A stretch of 64,000 bases of DNA from UBA4408 sp002389785 (GTDB lineage Bacteria > Bacteroidota > Bacteroidia > UBA4408), in contig DAORJK010000017.1 in NCBI GenBank assembly GCA_035438985.1, forward strand, positions 7,742 to 71,741, given 5' to 3'. The position numbers and the translations under genes are program-made. The notes beneath the pieces were generated by a model. The model had not been told where the DNA came from, did not search any database, and worked only from the letters and a program-made list of their open reading frames with translations. Positions 51,904 to 62,251 of this stretch are shown piece by piece (the stretch's first letter is position 1; each line of letters begins with the position of its first letter).

Positions 51904-54900
51904 ATGAGCAAATTTAAATACTTCAATTCGATGAACGGGAACGCAAAACTATTAATTTTATTTTTAACTTTGACAGTCTTAGCCTTTATTATGTCCCTTT
52001 TTTATCAGCGAATTACACTTCTTTACATCCTTTGTATATGCTTGTTTTTTAATGAACTTACTTGGTCACAATCGTTAAGTCCGGTTTTGCCAAAAGCAAA
52101 TTCACTAATAGCCGGTAAGCAAGTTCAATTTAGGTGGAATGGACAAACTACTGCAAAGGGTTATGAATTGCAGATTTCAACCGATTCAACATTTTCGAGT
52201 GTCGAGTATTCACTTAACAATATTTCATCAACTGGCTGTAAGCAAACACTTTCACTTTATGGTAAGTATTATTGGCGATTCCGAGCCAATTACGGCACTA
52301 CTACAAGTAATTGGTCAAGAACGAGCTCCTTTAATTCCTTTGAACCGATACAGTATGTTTCTTTAAATATGTGGCTTGCTGCCGATAGCGGTTTGGTTAC
52401 AGATGCAAATGCAAAACTATCTACCTGGCTCGACTTAAGTGGAAAAAATAATTCGCTTACTCAAGCAAATGCTTCAGAACGTCCTTCCATTCAAACTGGT
52501 TTAAACAACTTACCTGCAGTGCATTTTGATGGTGTTGACGATCAAATGTTGAGTGCAAATGCAATAAAGGTTGGTACTGTTTTTAGCCTATTTAACTGGA
52601 CAGGTACCTCTCCTTTACCCGATTACAATGGTGTGATGACAGCACTTGGAGGGAGTAATGAAGTTTTTTTTATTGGAACACAAGGATCCACTTCGTTGTA
52701 TTCGGCTGGATATTTTGCAAGTCAGGTTTTTGTGAATCAAACCCAAACGCTCGATTTAGCGCCGCTTTCAAATTATAAAATTCTGAGCGGGGTGCAGCCT
52801 TCACCAATCAGCACGTTTAACGGAATCCGCTTAGCTAGCGACCGTAATTTTGGTGGTAGATTTTGGAACGGAAATTTTCTAGAAAATCTTGTATTTGATA
52901 CCATTCTTACACCTACACAATACACTGCTGTTTACAATTACTTGAGTTATAAATATGCTCCTCCTGTTGATTTAGGACCCGATAAAATTGTATGTAGTTT
53001 GCCGATCACATTAAAGGCTTCTAAAAATTATTTTACCAGTTATACCTGGAACAATGCTACCACAGATGATTCATTGGTAATAAACGCACCGGGTACTTAT
53101 GCTTTAACTACCACCGATATTTTTAATAAAACCACTTCCGATACTATTGTTATAAGTCAAGATGTTGCAGCCTATACGGTTAATTTAGGAAATGACATTT
53201 CCATTTGCCAAGGCCAACAAGTAGTGCTAACTGCAGGTGATGCGCATTTGACCTATGTTTGGTCAACCGGTGCTACATCCAATAGTATTGTGGTAGATTC
53301 CACAGCTGTGTATTCGGTTACAGTAACCGATTGCTTGGGTAACATAACGAACGATGCGATTTTAGTAACCGTGGCACCATTACCCGAGTTCTCACTTGGA
53401 GCTGATACTCTATTTTGTTACAATGCAGCGTATAAATTAAGCACAGGATTAGATGCTTCAGTGCCCGGAACCTATAGTTTTTTATGGTCCGATGCGAGTA
53501 TTGATTCCATATTAGTACCACAGGCTTCCGGTAATTTTTCGGTGAAAGTTACCGATGCCATTGGTTGTATTTTTGCGGATAGTATACATGTAACCATCGA
53601 CTCTTTGCTTTATACTGCCAGTCTTGGCCCTGACACTGCTTTTTGTTCAGGTAATTACATTCAGCTTTCACAAGGCGCTGCAAATGTACAGACATATTTG
53701 TGGAGCGACAGCAGCACATTGCCTACTTTGCAGGTAAATCAGCCCACAGGTGTTTACACCTACAGTGTTGTTGTTAGCAATAGCAATGCTTGTCAAAAAA
53801 GCGATACCATAGTAGTGAGTGTTTCCGGAGTGGCACCACAAATTAATTTTAGCAACACTGCATCCATTTGTTTTGGCGATACTGTCTTTTTTACTGATTT
53901 ATCCGTTCCTCCGGTTGGCGATACCATTAGTGCTTATAGTTGGGAATTTGGCGATAATTCAACTTCTCAAATGCAACATCCGACACATCTTTATGCAGCT
54001 GCAGGTGATTACATAGTTAAGTTGACAGTGCTTGCTTCAAACGATTGTTCAGCAAGTATATCTAAAACAATTACAGTGCATCCATTACCAATTGCAGATT
54101 TTACAAGTTCAGTGGCTTATGCACTTTCAGCAGTTCAATTTACCAATACCTCTCAATTATTCTTAAATCCCCTTCAATCGTGGGAGTGGAATTTCGGTGA
54201 TAACAGCAGTGCTCAAAATAATTCATCACTGCAAAATCCCCAACATATTTATTCAAGTGCCGGTTCTTATTCGGTAAGCTTAATTGTTACTACAGCGTAT
54301 GGTTGTAGCGATACTACATCAAAACCATTACTTGTAAACGAGAGTTTACCAACCACTTTAGTTTATCCTAAAAATAATCAAGTATTACCAGCTTTTAGTA
54401 AGATTAATTTTGAATGGGATGCTGTGAATCAATCAAAAAACTACGAATTAGTTATTGCAAGTGATTCTTTGTTTACCAACTTAGTGTATAACAATGCCTC
54501 AATAACGACCACTCAATACAATTACACCCTCGTAAACAGCGGATATTTTTATTGGAAGGTGCGTTATTATATTGGTGCTGCTGCAAGTTCCTGGTCGATG
54601 GTGTATAAATTTAAGTTAGAAGATTTAAGTTCGGTAACAGGTTTACAAAGTTGGTTGAAGGCCGATTCAGGTTTGGTGATGGATGCCCAACAGCGCATCA
54701 GTAAATGGACCGACATGAGTGGCAATAACCACCATGCATTACAAAGTACACCGGCATTGAAGCCTACGAAACAAATTGGTATTAATGAATTGCCGAGTGT
54801 TTCGTTGGATGGAGTAGATGATGAATTATTTATTCCCGACACATTTGAAGTTGGACAAGTATTCAGTGTTTTTAATTGGAATGGGGCAAATTTGCTTCCC

Positions 54901-57900
54901 GATTACAATGGTTTGTTAACCGCCGTTGATGGAAACGATGTATTTTTTATTGGTACTACTGCTAGTACTTCTCTGTATTCAGCCGGATTTTTTGCAACCA
55001 ATGTTTTTGTAAATGAAGTTCAAACGCTGGATATAGCTCCATTGAACAGCTACAAAATTATCAACGGCTATACCGCAACTACTCCATTTGTTTACAGCGG
55101 AATTCGTATTGGAAGAGATCGCACCAATCCGGATCGTTTTTGGAATGGAAATATATCGGAAGTATTGGTGTTCGATACTGTACTATCGAGCGATAAAAGT
55201 AAATTGGTATACGATTACCTGAGTTACAAATACGCTCCACCCGTTAATTTAGGAGCTAACCGTACGGTATGTTCTTTTCCATTTACCCTGCATGCACAAA
55301 AAAATTATTTCAAAACATACACATGGCAAGATACAACAAACGCTGATTCTATTGTTATTGCAGCGCCGGGCAAATACTATCTCACCACTACAGATATTTT
55401 TAATAAAATTAGTTCCGATACCATCGAAATTATTCAAGATACCTCAAATTATGCTGTTAAATTAATAAACGATACTACACTTTGTGAAGGTGTTGAATTC
55501 ACTGTTTTGGCCGGCCCATCTCACCTTAGCTATCAATGGAATACCGGTGCTCAACAAAATTCTTTAGCAATTGATACGAGCGGTTTATATACTGTTTCGC
55601 TAATTGATTGTAAAGGAAATTTGTCGCTTGATTCGATTTATGTAAACTTTAATGCCCTACCTGTATTCGATTTAGGAAACGATACAGTGGTCTGTTACAA
55701 TCAATTTTTTAAATTGTCAACTACACTCGTTAATCCTCAACCCAATTACTATCAATTCAATTGGTCTACCAATAGTCACGATTCAATTTTAATTCCTACC
55801 CAATCGGGTAACTATTACTTAACGGTGAACGATCCTATTGGCTGTACTTTTAGCGATACGGTAAACATAAAAATGGATTCTTTACTCTACTTATCGAGCC
55901 TAGGAAACGACACTTCTTTTTGTTCCGGTAATTACATTCAGTTGCAGCAGGGTGCCGATTCGGTCAGCCACTATTTATGGAGCGATGGTAGTAGCCAAAC
56001 TTCTTTAGAAGTGGTGCAACCAATAGGCGCAAATTACCTGTATTGGTTAGAAATGGAAGATACGTATGGTTGCAAAAAGCGCGATACTATTTATGTTACA
56101 ATTGCAGGAGTTGCTCCACAAATAGCATATACTTTTGATACTGCAGTATGCATAGGATCAAGTATGCAGTTTACCGATTTTTCTCAAGCACCGAGCGGCG
56201 AAACCATTGTATCGTGGGAATGGAATTTTGGAGATACCACTGTTTCTTCTTTGCAAAACCCTTCACATTTGTACGCAACAGCCGGTAGCTATTTGGTGCG
56301 CTTAAAAATTACCAGCAGCGGGGGATGTTCGGCTATTTTAACTAAAACTGTAAAAGTACATCCCTTCCCATTGGTAGCATTTACGCATCCTTCCTCTTGT
56401 GCCTACAACGAAACTCAATTTACAAATACAAGCAATACTTACGGAAATTTAGTTCAAAATTATCAATGGAATTTTGGTGACCCTGCAAGCGGAAGTGCAA
56501 ATTTTTCAAATCTTGCAAACCCTAAACACATCTTTACCGCACGTGATACTTTTACGGTTCAATTTAGTATTACCACCATTTACGGTTGTGCCGATACGGC
56601 ATTCGCAACCATTATTACCAAGCCATCGCCGGTTGCTTCATTTAGCGATACCTTGGCCTGCGAAGGTTATTCAGTGAATTTACTCGACAATTCAACTTAT
56701 CCTTTTCCTCAATATAACTTATCACGCTCTTGGAATTTTAATGACGGTAGTCCGGTACAGCAATCTACTCAACAGAATCCATTGGTAGCCATTTCGCATT
56801 TTTACCCTGCAGCGGGAAATTATTTCGCTACACTAAAAGTTATAGCCAGCAACGGTTGCAGAGACACAGTGCGAAAAAATATTTACATCTTATCTAAGCC
56901 TAAAGCCAACTTTGCCTACAGTAAAAATTGCCTCAATGCACAAACCCAGTTTACTGATATAAGCACCCAAGATTCCTCATTTGCTATCGATTCAATTGTG
57001 TTCCGTCAATGGAAATTCGACAATCAAACTGTTTCCTATTTGCGTAATCCGAATTACCTGTTTAGCAGTGTTGGAGCCCATACCGTACAATTAATTGTAA
57101 GAACCTTGCGCGGTTGTGCCGATACTATTGTTAAAACGATACAAGTGAAAGCACCGCCCTTAGTCTCATTTACCCAATCGTCCAGTGCAGGCGATCCTCC
57201 TTTGATTGTGCAGTTTACATCTACATCCTCTATTGAAGTAAATCAATTTAACTGGAACTTTGGCGATGCCGGTACTAGTAACCTGCAAAATCCAACACAC
57301 ACATACATTGATACCGGCAATTTTGTAATTACCTTAATTGGCACCGATACCAGTGGATGTATGAATACTGCTTCTCAAACGATTTTTGTAAAACCTGCCA
57401 AAATTGATATAGTTGTTTTATCAGTAAGCAATTCAATTGATGCCGAAAATTACTTACACGTAAAAGCCGATATACAAAATAAGAGTACACGAATTATTAC
57501 TTCCATTGATTTGTACAATCGGGTAAACGGCGAATCCGGAATAAAGGAAACCTGGCAAGGTGTTTTGCCAATTAACGGCAGTATGACCTATGCATTTAGT
57601 GCTGCACCAAAATTATTGCCCGATGAACGTAACAATTATGTTTGTGTTGAAGCTCGTAGACCAAATTTTATTGACGATTATTTTCCAAACGACAACGAGA
57701 ATTGTGCTTCATTTACAGGGAATGTTTTTTTAGTTTCTAATCCATATCCAAATCCTGCCCTAACAGAAGTTATCTTGCCGGTAATTTTACCGGAAGAAGG
57801 AACTGTTTTATATAAATTATACGATAACAAAGGAAGTTTAATTGAAGAAAGTAATGGACAACTTTTACCCAAGGGATTGAGTCAAATACAATTGAATATA

Positions 57901-57993
57901 TCAAGCCTTAGAAGTGGATTTTATGCCATTCAATTTACTTATAAAGATAAGTCAATTGTGAAGCGATTCATAAAGCATTCGGTAAAGCAATAA
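51904..57993 (+). CDS. Giant T9SS-exported PKD/LamG-like surface protein with internal duplication
   Basis: A 2029-residue protein. Two starts are possible: MSKFK at 51904 and ATG 51991, which begins a normal signal peptide (MSLFYQRITLLYILCICLFF); a TAACTTTG box sits at 51965-51972, just before the second. The first unit (nt about 52080-54340) contains a fibronectin-like start, a LamG/concanavalin-like domain (WLAADSGLV, HFDGVDDQM), gliding-type Ig-like repeats and two PKD domains (SWEFGD, EWNFGD); the second unit (54357-56620) repeats all of this at a spacing of 2277 nt. Three more PKD domains follow, a CARDB-like domain (about 1830-1920) and a T9SS sorting tail (NPYPNPALTE to IKHSVKQ). Secreted adhesin or matrix protein is inference. 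Confidence 0.88.
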   Translation: MSKFKYFNSMNGNAKLLILFLTLTVLAFIMSLFYQRITLLYILCICLFFNELTWSQSLSPVLPKANSLIAGKQVQFRWNGQTTAKGYELQISTDSTFSSVEYSLNNISSTGCKQTLSLYGKYYWRFRANYGTTTSNWSRTSSFNSFEPIQYVSLNMWLAADSGLVTDANAKLSTWLDLSGKNNSLTQANASERPSIQTGLNNLPAVHFDGVDDQMLSANAIKVGTVFSLFNWTGTSPLPDYNGVMTALGGSNEVFFIGTQGSTSLYSAGYFASQVFVNQTQTLDLAPLSNYKILSGVQPSPISTFNGIRLASDRNFGGRFWNGNFLENLVFDTILTPTQYTAVYNYLSYKYAPPVDLGPDKIVCSLPITLKASKNYFTSYTWNNATTDDSLVINAPGTYALTTTDIFNKTTSDTIVISQDVAAYTVNLGNDISICQGQQVVLTAGDAHLTYVWSTGATSNSIVVDSTAVYSVTVTDCLGNITNDAILVTVAPLPEFSLGADTLFCYNAAYKLSTGLDASVPGTYSFLWSDASIDSILVPQASGNFSVKVTDAIGCIFADSIHVTIDSLLYTASLGPDTAFCSGNYIQLSQGAANVQTYLWSDSSTLPTLQVNQPTGVYTYSVVVSNSNACQKSDTIVVSVSGVAPQINFSNTASICFGDTVFFTDLSVPPVGDTISAYSWEFGDNSTSQMQHPTHLYAAAGDYIVKLTVLASNDCSASISKTITVHPLPIADFTSSVAYALSAVQFTNTSQLFLNPLQSWEWNFGDNSSAQNNSSLQNPQHIYSSAGSYSVSLIVTTAYGCSDTTSKPLLVNESLPTTLVYPKNNQVLPAFSKINFEWDAVNQSKNYELVIASDSLFTNLVYNNASITTTQYNYTLVNSGYFYWKVRYYIGAAASSWSMVYKFKLEDLSSVTGLQSWLKADSGLVMDAQQRISKWTDMSGNNHHALQSTPALKPTKQIGINELPSVSLDGVDDELFIPDTFEVGQVFSVFNWNGANLLPDYNGLLTAVDGNDVFFIGTTASTSLYSAGFFATNVFVNEVQTLDIAPLNSYKIINGYTATTPFVYSGIRIGRDRTNPDRFWNGNISEVLVFDTVLSSDKSKLVYDYLSYKYAPPVNLGANRTVCSFPFTLHAQKNYFKTYTWQDTTNADSIVIAAPGKYYLTTTDIFNKISSDTIEIIQDTSNYAVKLINDTTLCEGVEFTVLAGPSHLSYQWNTGAQQNSLAIDTSGLYTVSLIDCKGNLSLDSIYVNFNALPVFDLGNDTVVCYNQFFKLSTTLVNPQPNYYQFNWSTNSHDSILIPTQSGNYYLTVNDPIGCTFSDTVNIKMDSLLYLSSLGNDTSFCSGNYIQLQQGADSVSHYLWSDGSSQTSLEVVQPIGANYLYWLEMEDTYGCKKRDTIYVTIAGVAPQIAYTFDTAVCIGSSMQFTDFSQAPSGETIVSWEWNFGDTTVSSLQNPSHLYATAGSYLVRLKITSSGGCSAILTKTVKVHPFPLVAFTHPSSCAYNETQFTNTSNTYGNLVQNYQWNFGDPASGSANFSNLANPKHIFTARDTFTVQFSITTIYGCADTAFATIITKPSPVASFSDTLACEGYSVNLLDNSTYPFPQYNLSRSWNFNDGSPVQQSTQQNPLVAISHFYPAAGNYFATLKVIASNGCRDTVRKNIYILSKPKANFAYSKNCLNAQTQFTDISTQDSSFAIDSIVFRQWKFDNQTVSYLRNPNYLFSSVGAHTVQLIVRTLRGCADTIVKTIQVKAPPLVSFTQSSSAGDPPLIVQFTSTSSIEVNQFNWNFGDAGTSNLQNPTHTYIDTGNFVITLIGTDTSGCMNTASQTIFVKPAKIDIVVLSVSNSIDAENYLHVKADIQNKSTRIITSIDLYNRVNGESGIKETWQGVLPINGSMTYAFSAAPKLLPDERNNYVCVEARRPNFIDDYFPNDNENCASFTGNVFLVSNPYPNPALTEVILPVILPEEGTVLYKLYDNKGSLIEESNGQLLPKGLSQIQLNISSLRSGFYAIQFTYKDKSIVKRFIKHSVKQ

Positions 57994-57997
57994 GCGC

Positions 57998-58597
57998 ATG
58001 AATGAACCCATTTCGCTGGTATTCGCTACCAACAACGAACATAAACTTGCCGAAATACAAGCAGTTCTTAGTGGTGCATTTCAATTGAAAACGCTGAAGC
58101 AAATTAATTGTTTGGAAGAAATTCCTGAAACACAAGCAACCATTGAAGGAAATGCCTCACAAAAGGCACACTATGTAGCAGATAACTATAAATTGCCATG
58201 CTTTGCGGATGACACAGGTTTAGAAATTGAAGCGTTAAATGGTAAACCGGGAGTTCATTCAGCTTATTATGCAGGAGAGGAGCGAAGTGCCGAAAAAAAT
58301 TGCGCATTAGTGTTGGAGCAACTAGCACAACAATCTAACAGAACAGCGCGTTTTAAAACCATTATTTCTTTGATACTGGATGAGAAAGAAATTCAATTTG
58401 AGGGAATCGTAAGTGGTAAAATCGCTGATTCACCAAGAGGAACAAATGGATTTGGATACGATGCAATTTTTATTCCCGATGGAAGCAACTTCACTTTTGC
58501 CGAAATGAGTGCCGAGCAAAAAAACGCTATTTCTCACCGCAGCCGTGCCTTTGCAAAGTTGGTTGAATACCTGAATTCAGGAAAGCAACTCAATTAA
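57998..58597 (+). CDS. rdgB: XTP/dITP diphosphatase (RdgB/HAM1)
   Basis: A 199-residue enzyme starting ATNNEHKLAEIQAVLSG with the T-x-N-x-x-K nucleotide-binding signature, FADDTGLEIEALNGKPGVHSAYYAG and the C-terminal ISHRSRAFAKL. It hydrolyses deaminated purine triphosphates to keep them out of DNA. The gene begins four bases after the stop of the giant T9SS gene, so it is probably translated from the same transcript. It ends 18 bases from the convergent mqnE. Confidence 0.93.
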   Translation: MNEPISLVFATNNEHKLAEIQAVLSGAFQLKTLKQINCLEEIPETQATIEGNASQKAHYVADNYKLPCFADDTGLEIEALNGKPGVHSAYYAGEERSAEKNCALVLEQLAQQSNRTARFKTIISLILDEKEIQFEGIVSGKIADSPRGTNGFGYDAIFIPDGSNFTFAEMSAEQKNAISHRSRAFAKLVEYLNSGKQLN

Positions 58598-58615
58598 ATT
58601 TACCCTTCTTACAAT

Positions 58616-59779
58616 TTAAACTACTGTTTTTTCTTTTGAAAAATCGTAGTTCAAATAATCGGTAACAACTTCATACAACGTATTGCGTTCAATGGGATGA
58701 CGGTTAACCTGTTTAATTAAATCAACCAATTGTTCGGTAGTAAGTGATGGCGTTTGTTCTTCAGAACCTGCCATGGTATAAATCTTTGTAGAATCGTCGA
58801 TAGTTCCATCGATGTCGTTTACCCCAAAAGCGAGCGAAAGTTGTGCAGTAGTGCGCCCAATCATTGGCCAGTAAGCTTTGAGGTGTGCAAAATTGTCGAG
58901 GTAAATTCTGGAGATTGCGTAATTACGCAAATCTTCCACAACCGACACTTCAGCGATGTGCGATAGTTGATTGCCTTTGTTGCGGAATTTTAACGGAATA
59001 AAAGTATTAAAGCCTTGAGTTTTATCTTGCAACTTGCGCAAGCGTTCCATGTGATCTACTCTGTTTTCAAAACTTTCAACATGGCCGTACAACATGGTAG
59101 CATTCGATGGTAAACCAAGTTTGTGAGCGGTTTCGTGTATGCTAAGCCATTCGCCGGCAGTGCATTTATCACCGGCAATTTGGGCACGAATGGTTTCATC
59201 AAATATTTCGGCACCACCTCCGGGCAATGAACCTTGTCCGTGGGCCTTCAAGATGCTTAATCCCTCTTCATAGCTCACTTTAGCTTTTTTGCACATATAG
59301 TCGAGTTCCACAGCAGTAAAGGCTTTTACATGCAAGTCGGGACGAATTTCTTTTACTTTTTTTATGAGTTGAGCAAAATAATGCAAGCCCATTTTAGGAT
59401 GCACACCTCCTACAATGTGCACTTCGGTAATGGCTTCTCCATTGTATTTTCGAACGCGCTCAAGAATTTGCTCTTCGCTAAGCTCCCAGCCTTCTTCCTT
59501 GTTTTTGAGCAAGCGTGAATAAGAGCAAAATTTACAATCAAACACACAAATATTCGTTGGCTCTATGTGAAAGTTACGATTAAAATAGGTGTAGTTTCCG
59601 TGTTTTTTTTCGCGTATATAATTAGCGAGACTTCCTACAAAGCCCAATTCTCCTTCTTTGTATAAGATTACACCTTCATCAAAACTGATGCGCTCACCGG
59701 CATACACTTTTTCGGCAATAGTTTTAAGCGATTTCGAAAGTGTAGTAGTAGTGAAGAGGTTATCAACTGCTGTTTTCAT
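58616..59779 (-). CDS. mqnE: Aminofutalosine synthase, radical SAM (futalosine menaquinone pathway)
   Basis: A 387-residue radical SAM enzyme (start ATG 59779, MKTAVDNLF). The iron-sulfur motif is CVFDCKFC with Cys78, Cys82 and Cys85. HIVGGVHPK, KAFTAVELDYM and GGGAEIF are MqnE motifs. MqnE links 3-[(1-carboxyvinyl)oxy]benzoate to a nucleoside to give aminofutalosine in menaquinone synthesis. MqnC has a similar fold, but the TAVELDY and SLPGGGAEIFD segments favour MqnE. Other mqn genes are not in the window, as usual for scattered pathways. Confidence 0.9.
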   Translation of the reverse strand: MKTAVDNLFTTTTLSKSLKTIAEKVYAGERISFDEGVILYKEGELGFVGSLANYIREKKHGNYTYFNRNFHIEPTNICVFDCKFCSYSRLLKNKEEGWELSEEQILERVRKYNGEAITEVHIVGGVHPKMGLHYFAQLIKKVKEIRPDLHVKAFTAVELDYMCKKAKVSYEEGLSILKAHGQGSLPGGGAEIFDETIRAQIAGDKCTAGEWLSIHETAHKLGLPSNATMLYGHVESFENRVDHMERLRKLQDKTQGFNTFIPLKFRNKGNQLSHIAEVSVVEDLRNYAISRIYLDNFAHLKAYWPMIGRTTAQLSLAFGVNDIDGTIDDSTKIYTMAGSEEQTPSLTTEQLVDLIKQVNRHPIERNTLYEVVTDYLNYDFSKEKTVV

Positions 59780-59794
59780 AAAATAAATAAAGCG

Positions 59795-59802
59795 CAAAAA
59801 TA
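59795..59802 (-). promoter_or_regulatory. Predicted -7 box of mqnE
   Basis: Minus-strand TATTTTTG matching TAnnTTTG, 15 bases before the mqnE ATG at 59779; no clear -33 box. Confidence 0.4.
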
Positions 59803-59993
59803 GAAATAATAAACATCAATTGAGCAGTGATAAATGTCAGTTAACCGGTTGAACATAAATACTGTGTTGTAGCCTTTATGATATTGGCTTTTGTTGTAAA
59901 AAAAATAGTAGTGTCCTTTGTGTTTTTCTTAGTGAGCTTTGTGGTAAAATAGAACTCATGTTTTAGAAAGGCATAATAGGCAATGAAACAAAA

Positions 59994-60023
59994 AAGCCCC
60001 AAACAGATAAACTGCCGGGGCTT
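59994..60023 (-). terminator. Rho-independent terminator of the GAPDH gene
   Basis: Seven-base arms AAGCCCC (59994-60000) and GGGGCTT (60017-60023) with an inner CAG/CTG pairing in the loop; on the minus strand a run of T follows. It lies 20 bases beyond the gap stop at 60043. Confidence 0.8.
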
Positions 60024-60042
60024 CTTTTGAAAGTATAAAATC

Positions 60043-61506
60043 TTAGTAGTAACGCAAGCGCACAACACCTGATAAACGCTTCGCTAAACGCATTACCTGG
60101 CGGGTGTAGCCATATTCGTTATCGTACCACACATACAATACGATGTTTTTTCCGTCTTTAGAAACAATGGTAGCCGGGCTATCAAAAATCGAAGAACAAG
60201 GATTTCCAACTAAATCGGAAGAAACCAATTCATTGCTAAATGAATATTGAATTTGCTCTACTAAATCGCCTTTTAATGCAGCATCTTTCATGATGGCATT
60301 CACGGCATCTTTGTCGGCATTTGTTTTTACAGTAAGACTCAAAATAGCCAACGAAACATTTGGGGTTGGTACACGAACTGCATTACCGGTAAGTTTTCCG
60401 GCCAAGTGCGGCAATACTTTGGCAACTGCTTTATCGGCACCTGTTTCAGTAATAACCAAGTTAAGCGCAGCAGAACGCCCTCTACGGTATTTAGCATGGT
60501 AGTTATCCAATAGGTTTTGATCGTTGGTGTAGGAGTGAATCGTTTCAATGTGTCCGCGTTCAATTCCTAATTTTTCTTCAATTACTTTTAATACTGGAAC
60601 AATTGCATTGGTAGTACACGATGCTGCTGAGAAAACAGTTTCTTTGCTATCGTAAGCATCCTGATTTACGCCATACACAATATTTGGAATATCCCCTTTT
60701 CCTGGAGCAGTTAATAAAACTTGTGCAACTCCTTTTGCTTTTAAGTGTTTGCTCAATCCTTCACGATCGCGAGCAACTCCGGTATTATCGATAAGTAATG
60801 CATTCTCAATTCCATGCGCAGTATAATCAATGTCCTCCGGGTTTTTAGTGCTGAGCATCAACACACTGTGTCCGTTAATTACAATTGCTTTATTCACTAA
60901 ATCCTCTACCACGGTACCCGGGAAAGGACCATGCACAGAATCGGTACGCAATAAATCAGCACGTTTGGTTATATCCTCGTCACTGCTGCTGCGCGTTACT
61001 ATGGCGCGTAAACGCAATTGCTCACCTTTTCCTGCTTGGGTAATTAGCTCTCGTGCAGCCAATCGACCAATGCGTCCAAATCCATACAAAATAACATCTT
61101 TAGGTTTAATGGTATTTTTTTCGGAACCTAAAAATCCTGCTAATTTATCTTCAATAAAATGTTTGGCGCTAATGCCCATTTTCTTCTCAACTAACCATTC
61201 AGCACCTAGTCTGCCTATGTCGATGCGCGAAGGAGCAATATTGCGCAACTGTGCTATTTCCTTAGCAAGTGTAAGAGTATCTTGCACATTAATAGGTTGC
61301 TTAATAATGTTTAATGCATACAAATGCAAATTCAAAATTTCGCTCGCACTGCGGTCAACCAATTGGTTTCTGAAAATAATAAGTTCCACAGATTTGTCGA
61401 ACCATAAATTACCAATGACGTTGATCAATTCAACTGCTGCTTTTTCGCTTTCTATCCAGGAATTAAGCTTGCTTTCGTAGTCGTTTTTAGCTTCGGCTGT
61501 TTTCAT
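60043..61506 (-). CDS. gap: Glyceraldehyde-3-phosphate dehydrogenase, long form
   Basis: A 487-residue protein. The catalytic module is normal: NAD-binding DVILYGFGRIGRLAARELI (about 138-156), the active-site motif SAASCTTNAIVPVL with Cys297, and NEYGYTRQVMRLA at the end. An extra helical N-terminal region of about 130 residues precedes it, as in the long-form GAPDH common in Bacteroidota. It makes 1,3-bisphosphoglycerate or runs in gluconeogenesis. The stop is followed by a strong terminator. A GAPDH of the usual 335-residue type may also exist elsewhere in the genome. Confidence 0.92.
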   Translation of the reverse strand: MKTAEAKNDYESKLNSWIESEKAAVELINVIGNLWFDKSVELIIFRNQLVDRSASEILNLHLYALNIIKQPINVQDTLTLAKEIAQLRNIAPSRIDIGRLGAEWLVEKKMGISAKHFIEDKLAGFLGSEKNTIKPKDVILYGFGRIGRLAARELITQAGKGEQLRLRAIVTRSSSDEDITKRADLLRTDSVHGPFPGTVVEDLVNKAIVINGHSVLMLSTKNPEDIDYTAHGIENALLIDNTGVARDREGLSKHLKAKGVAQVLLTAPGKGDIPNIVYGVNQDAYDSKETVFSAASCTTNAIVPVLKVIEEKLGIERGHIETIHSYTNDQNLLDNYHAKYRRGRSAALNLVITETGADKAVAKVLPHLAGKLTGNAVRVPTPNVSLAILSLTVKTNADKDAVNAIMKDAALKGDLVEQIQYSFSNELVSSDLVGNPCSSIFDSPATIVSKDGKNIVLYVWYDNEYGYTRQVMRLAKRLSGVVRLRYY

Positions 61507-61803
61507 TCTTTTTTTTAGTTTTAGTGAAGGATAAAAAAATTAGGTGTAAGTTTTTGTAAGTTGAGCAAACAAAAATCCGCGACAAAATTATTTAAATTTT
61601 TTAAATGTTGGGTTTCCGCTCAAATGCCCAATTAACAGAGCAAATCTTGCAAATGAACAGGTTTAGGTATTTTTTAGTGTAAGCTACTTCGTTAATTAAT
61701 GTTCAGGGCTAATTTGCAGTTATTGCCATTTAATTAAACCAAGCAAACTAGATCAATATAAGTCAGATAATTGTGCAAAAATTAACTTAAGGAACACTGC
61801 TAC

Positions 61804-62184
61804 TTATTTGTTCGAATGCAGTCCTATTGAATTTCCTTCGGTATCGGTAAAAAAGGCCATGAATCCATTGGGACCTAAGGATGTTTTAGGCATTGTTATT
61901 TCACCACCGGCTTTTACTACTTTTCCGAGCACTTTTGATAAATCGGGATTGCCATTCAGGTAAATTTTTGCTCCCGATTTTGCAGGTTTGTGCATGCTGC
62001 TTTTACACAAACCGCCATTTACTTTTCCACTCATAGGTTCTGATGGAAAAAAGGCCATTTGCATTCCCATCATTTCCATTTCGGGCATTTTAATTCCCAA
62101 AATTGTTTCATAAAACTTTTTGGCTCTTTTTAAATCTTTCACCGAAATTTCGAACCAGTTAATTGAATTTACTTTTGCATCCAT
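61804..62184 (-). CDS. VOC-family protein
   Basis: A 126-residue glyoxalase-fold protein, NWFEISVKDLKRAKKFYETIL (about 9-29) and GFMAFFTDTEGNSIGLHSNK (about 107-126). The family core is complete in length. It resembles the YaeR/PhnB-like group often fused or paired in signal proteins; metal ligands are not all evident (the first His is replaced by Glu12). Substrate unknown. Confidence 0.85.
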   Translation of the reverse strand: MDAKVNSINWFEISVKDLKRAKKFYETILGIKMPEMEMMGMQMAFFPSEPMSGKVNGGLCKSSMHKPAKSGAKIYLNGNPDLSKVLGKVVKAGGEITMPKTSLGPNGFMAFFTDTEGNSIGLHSNK

Positions 62185-62251
62185 TGTTTCAAGGTTTAAA
62201 GGTTATTATTTAGTGCTACAAACTGTACACACAAGTATACTAAAATCGAAA

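Noticed and set aside
60830..61480. 216-codon plus-strand ORF inside GAPDH
   Set aside because: It is the complement of the GAPDH N-terminal and NAD-binding regions, with no family-like motif of its own.
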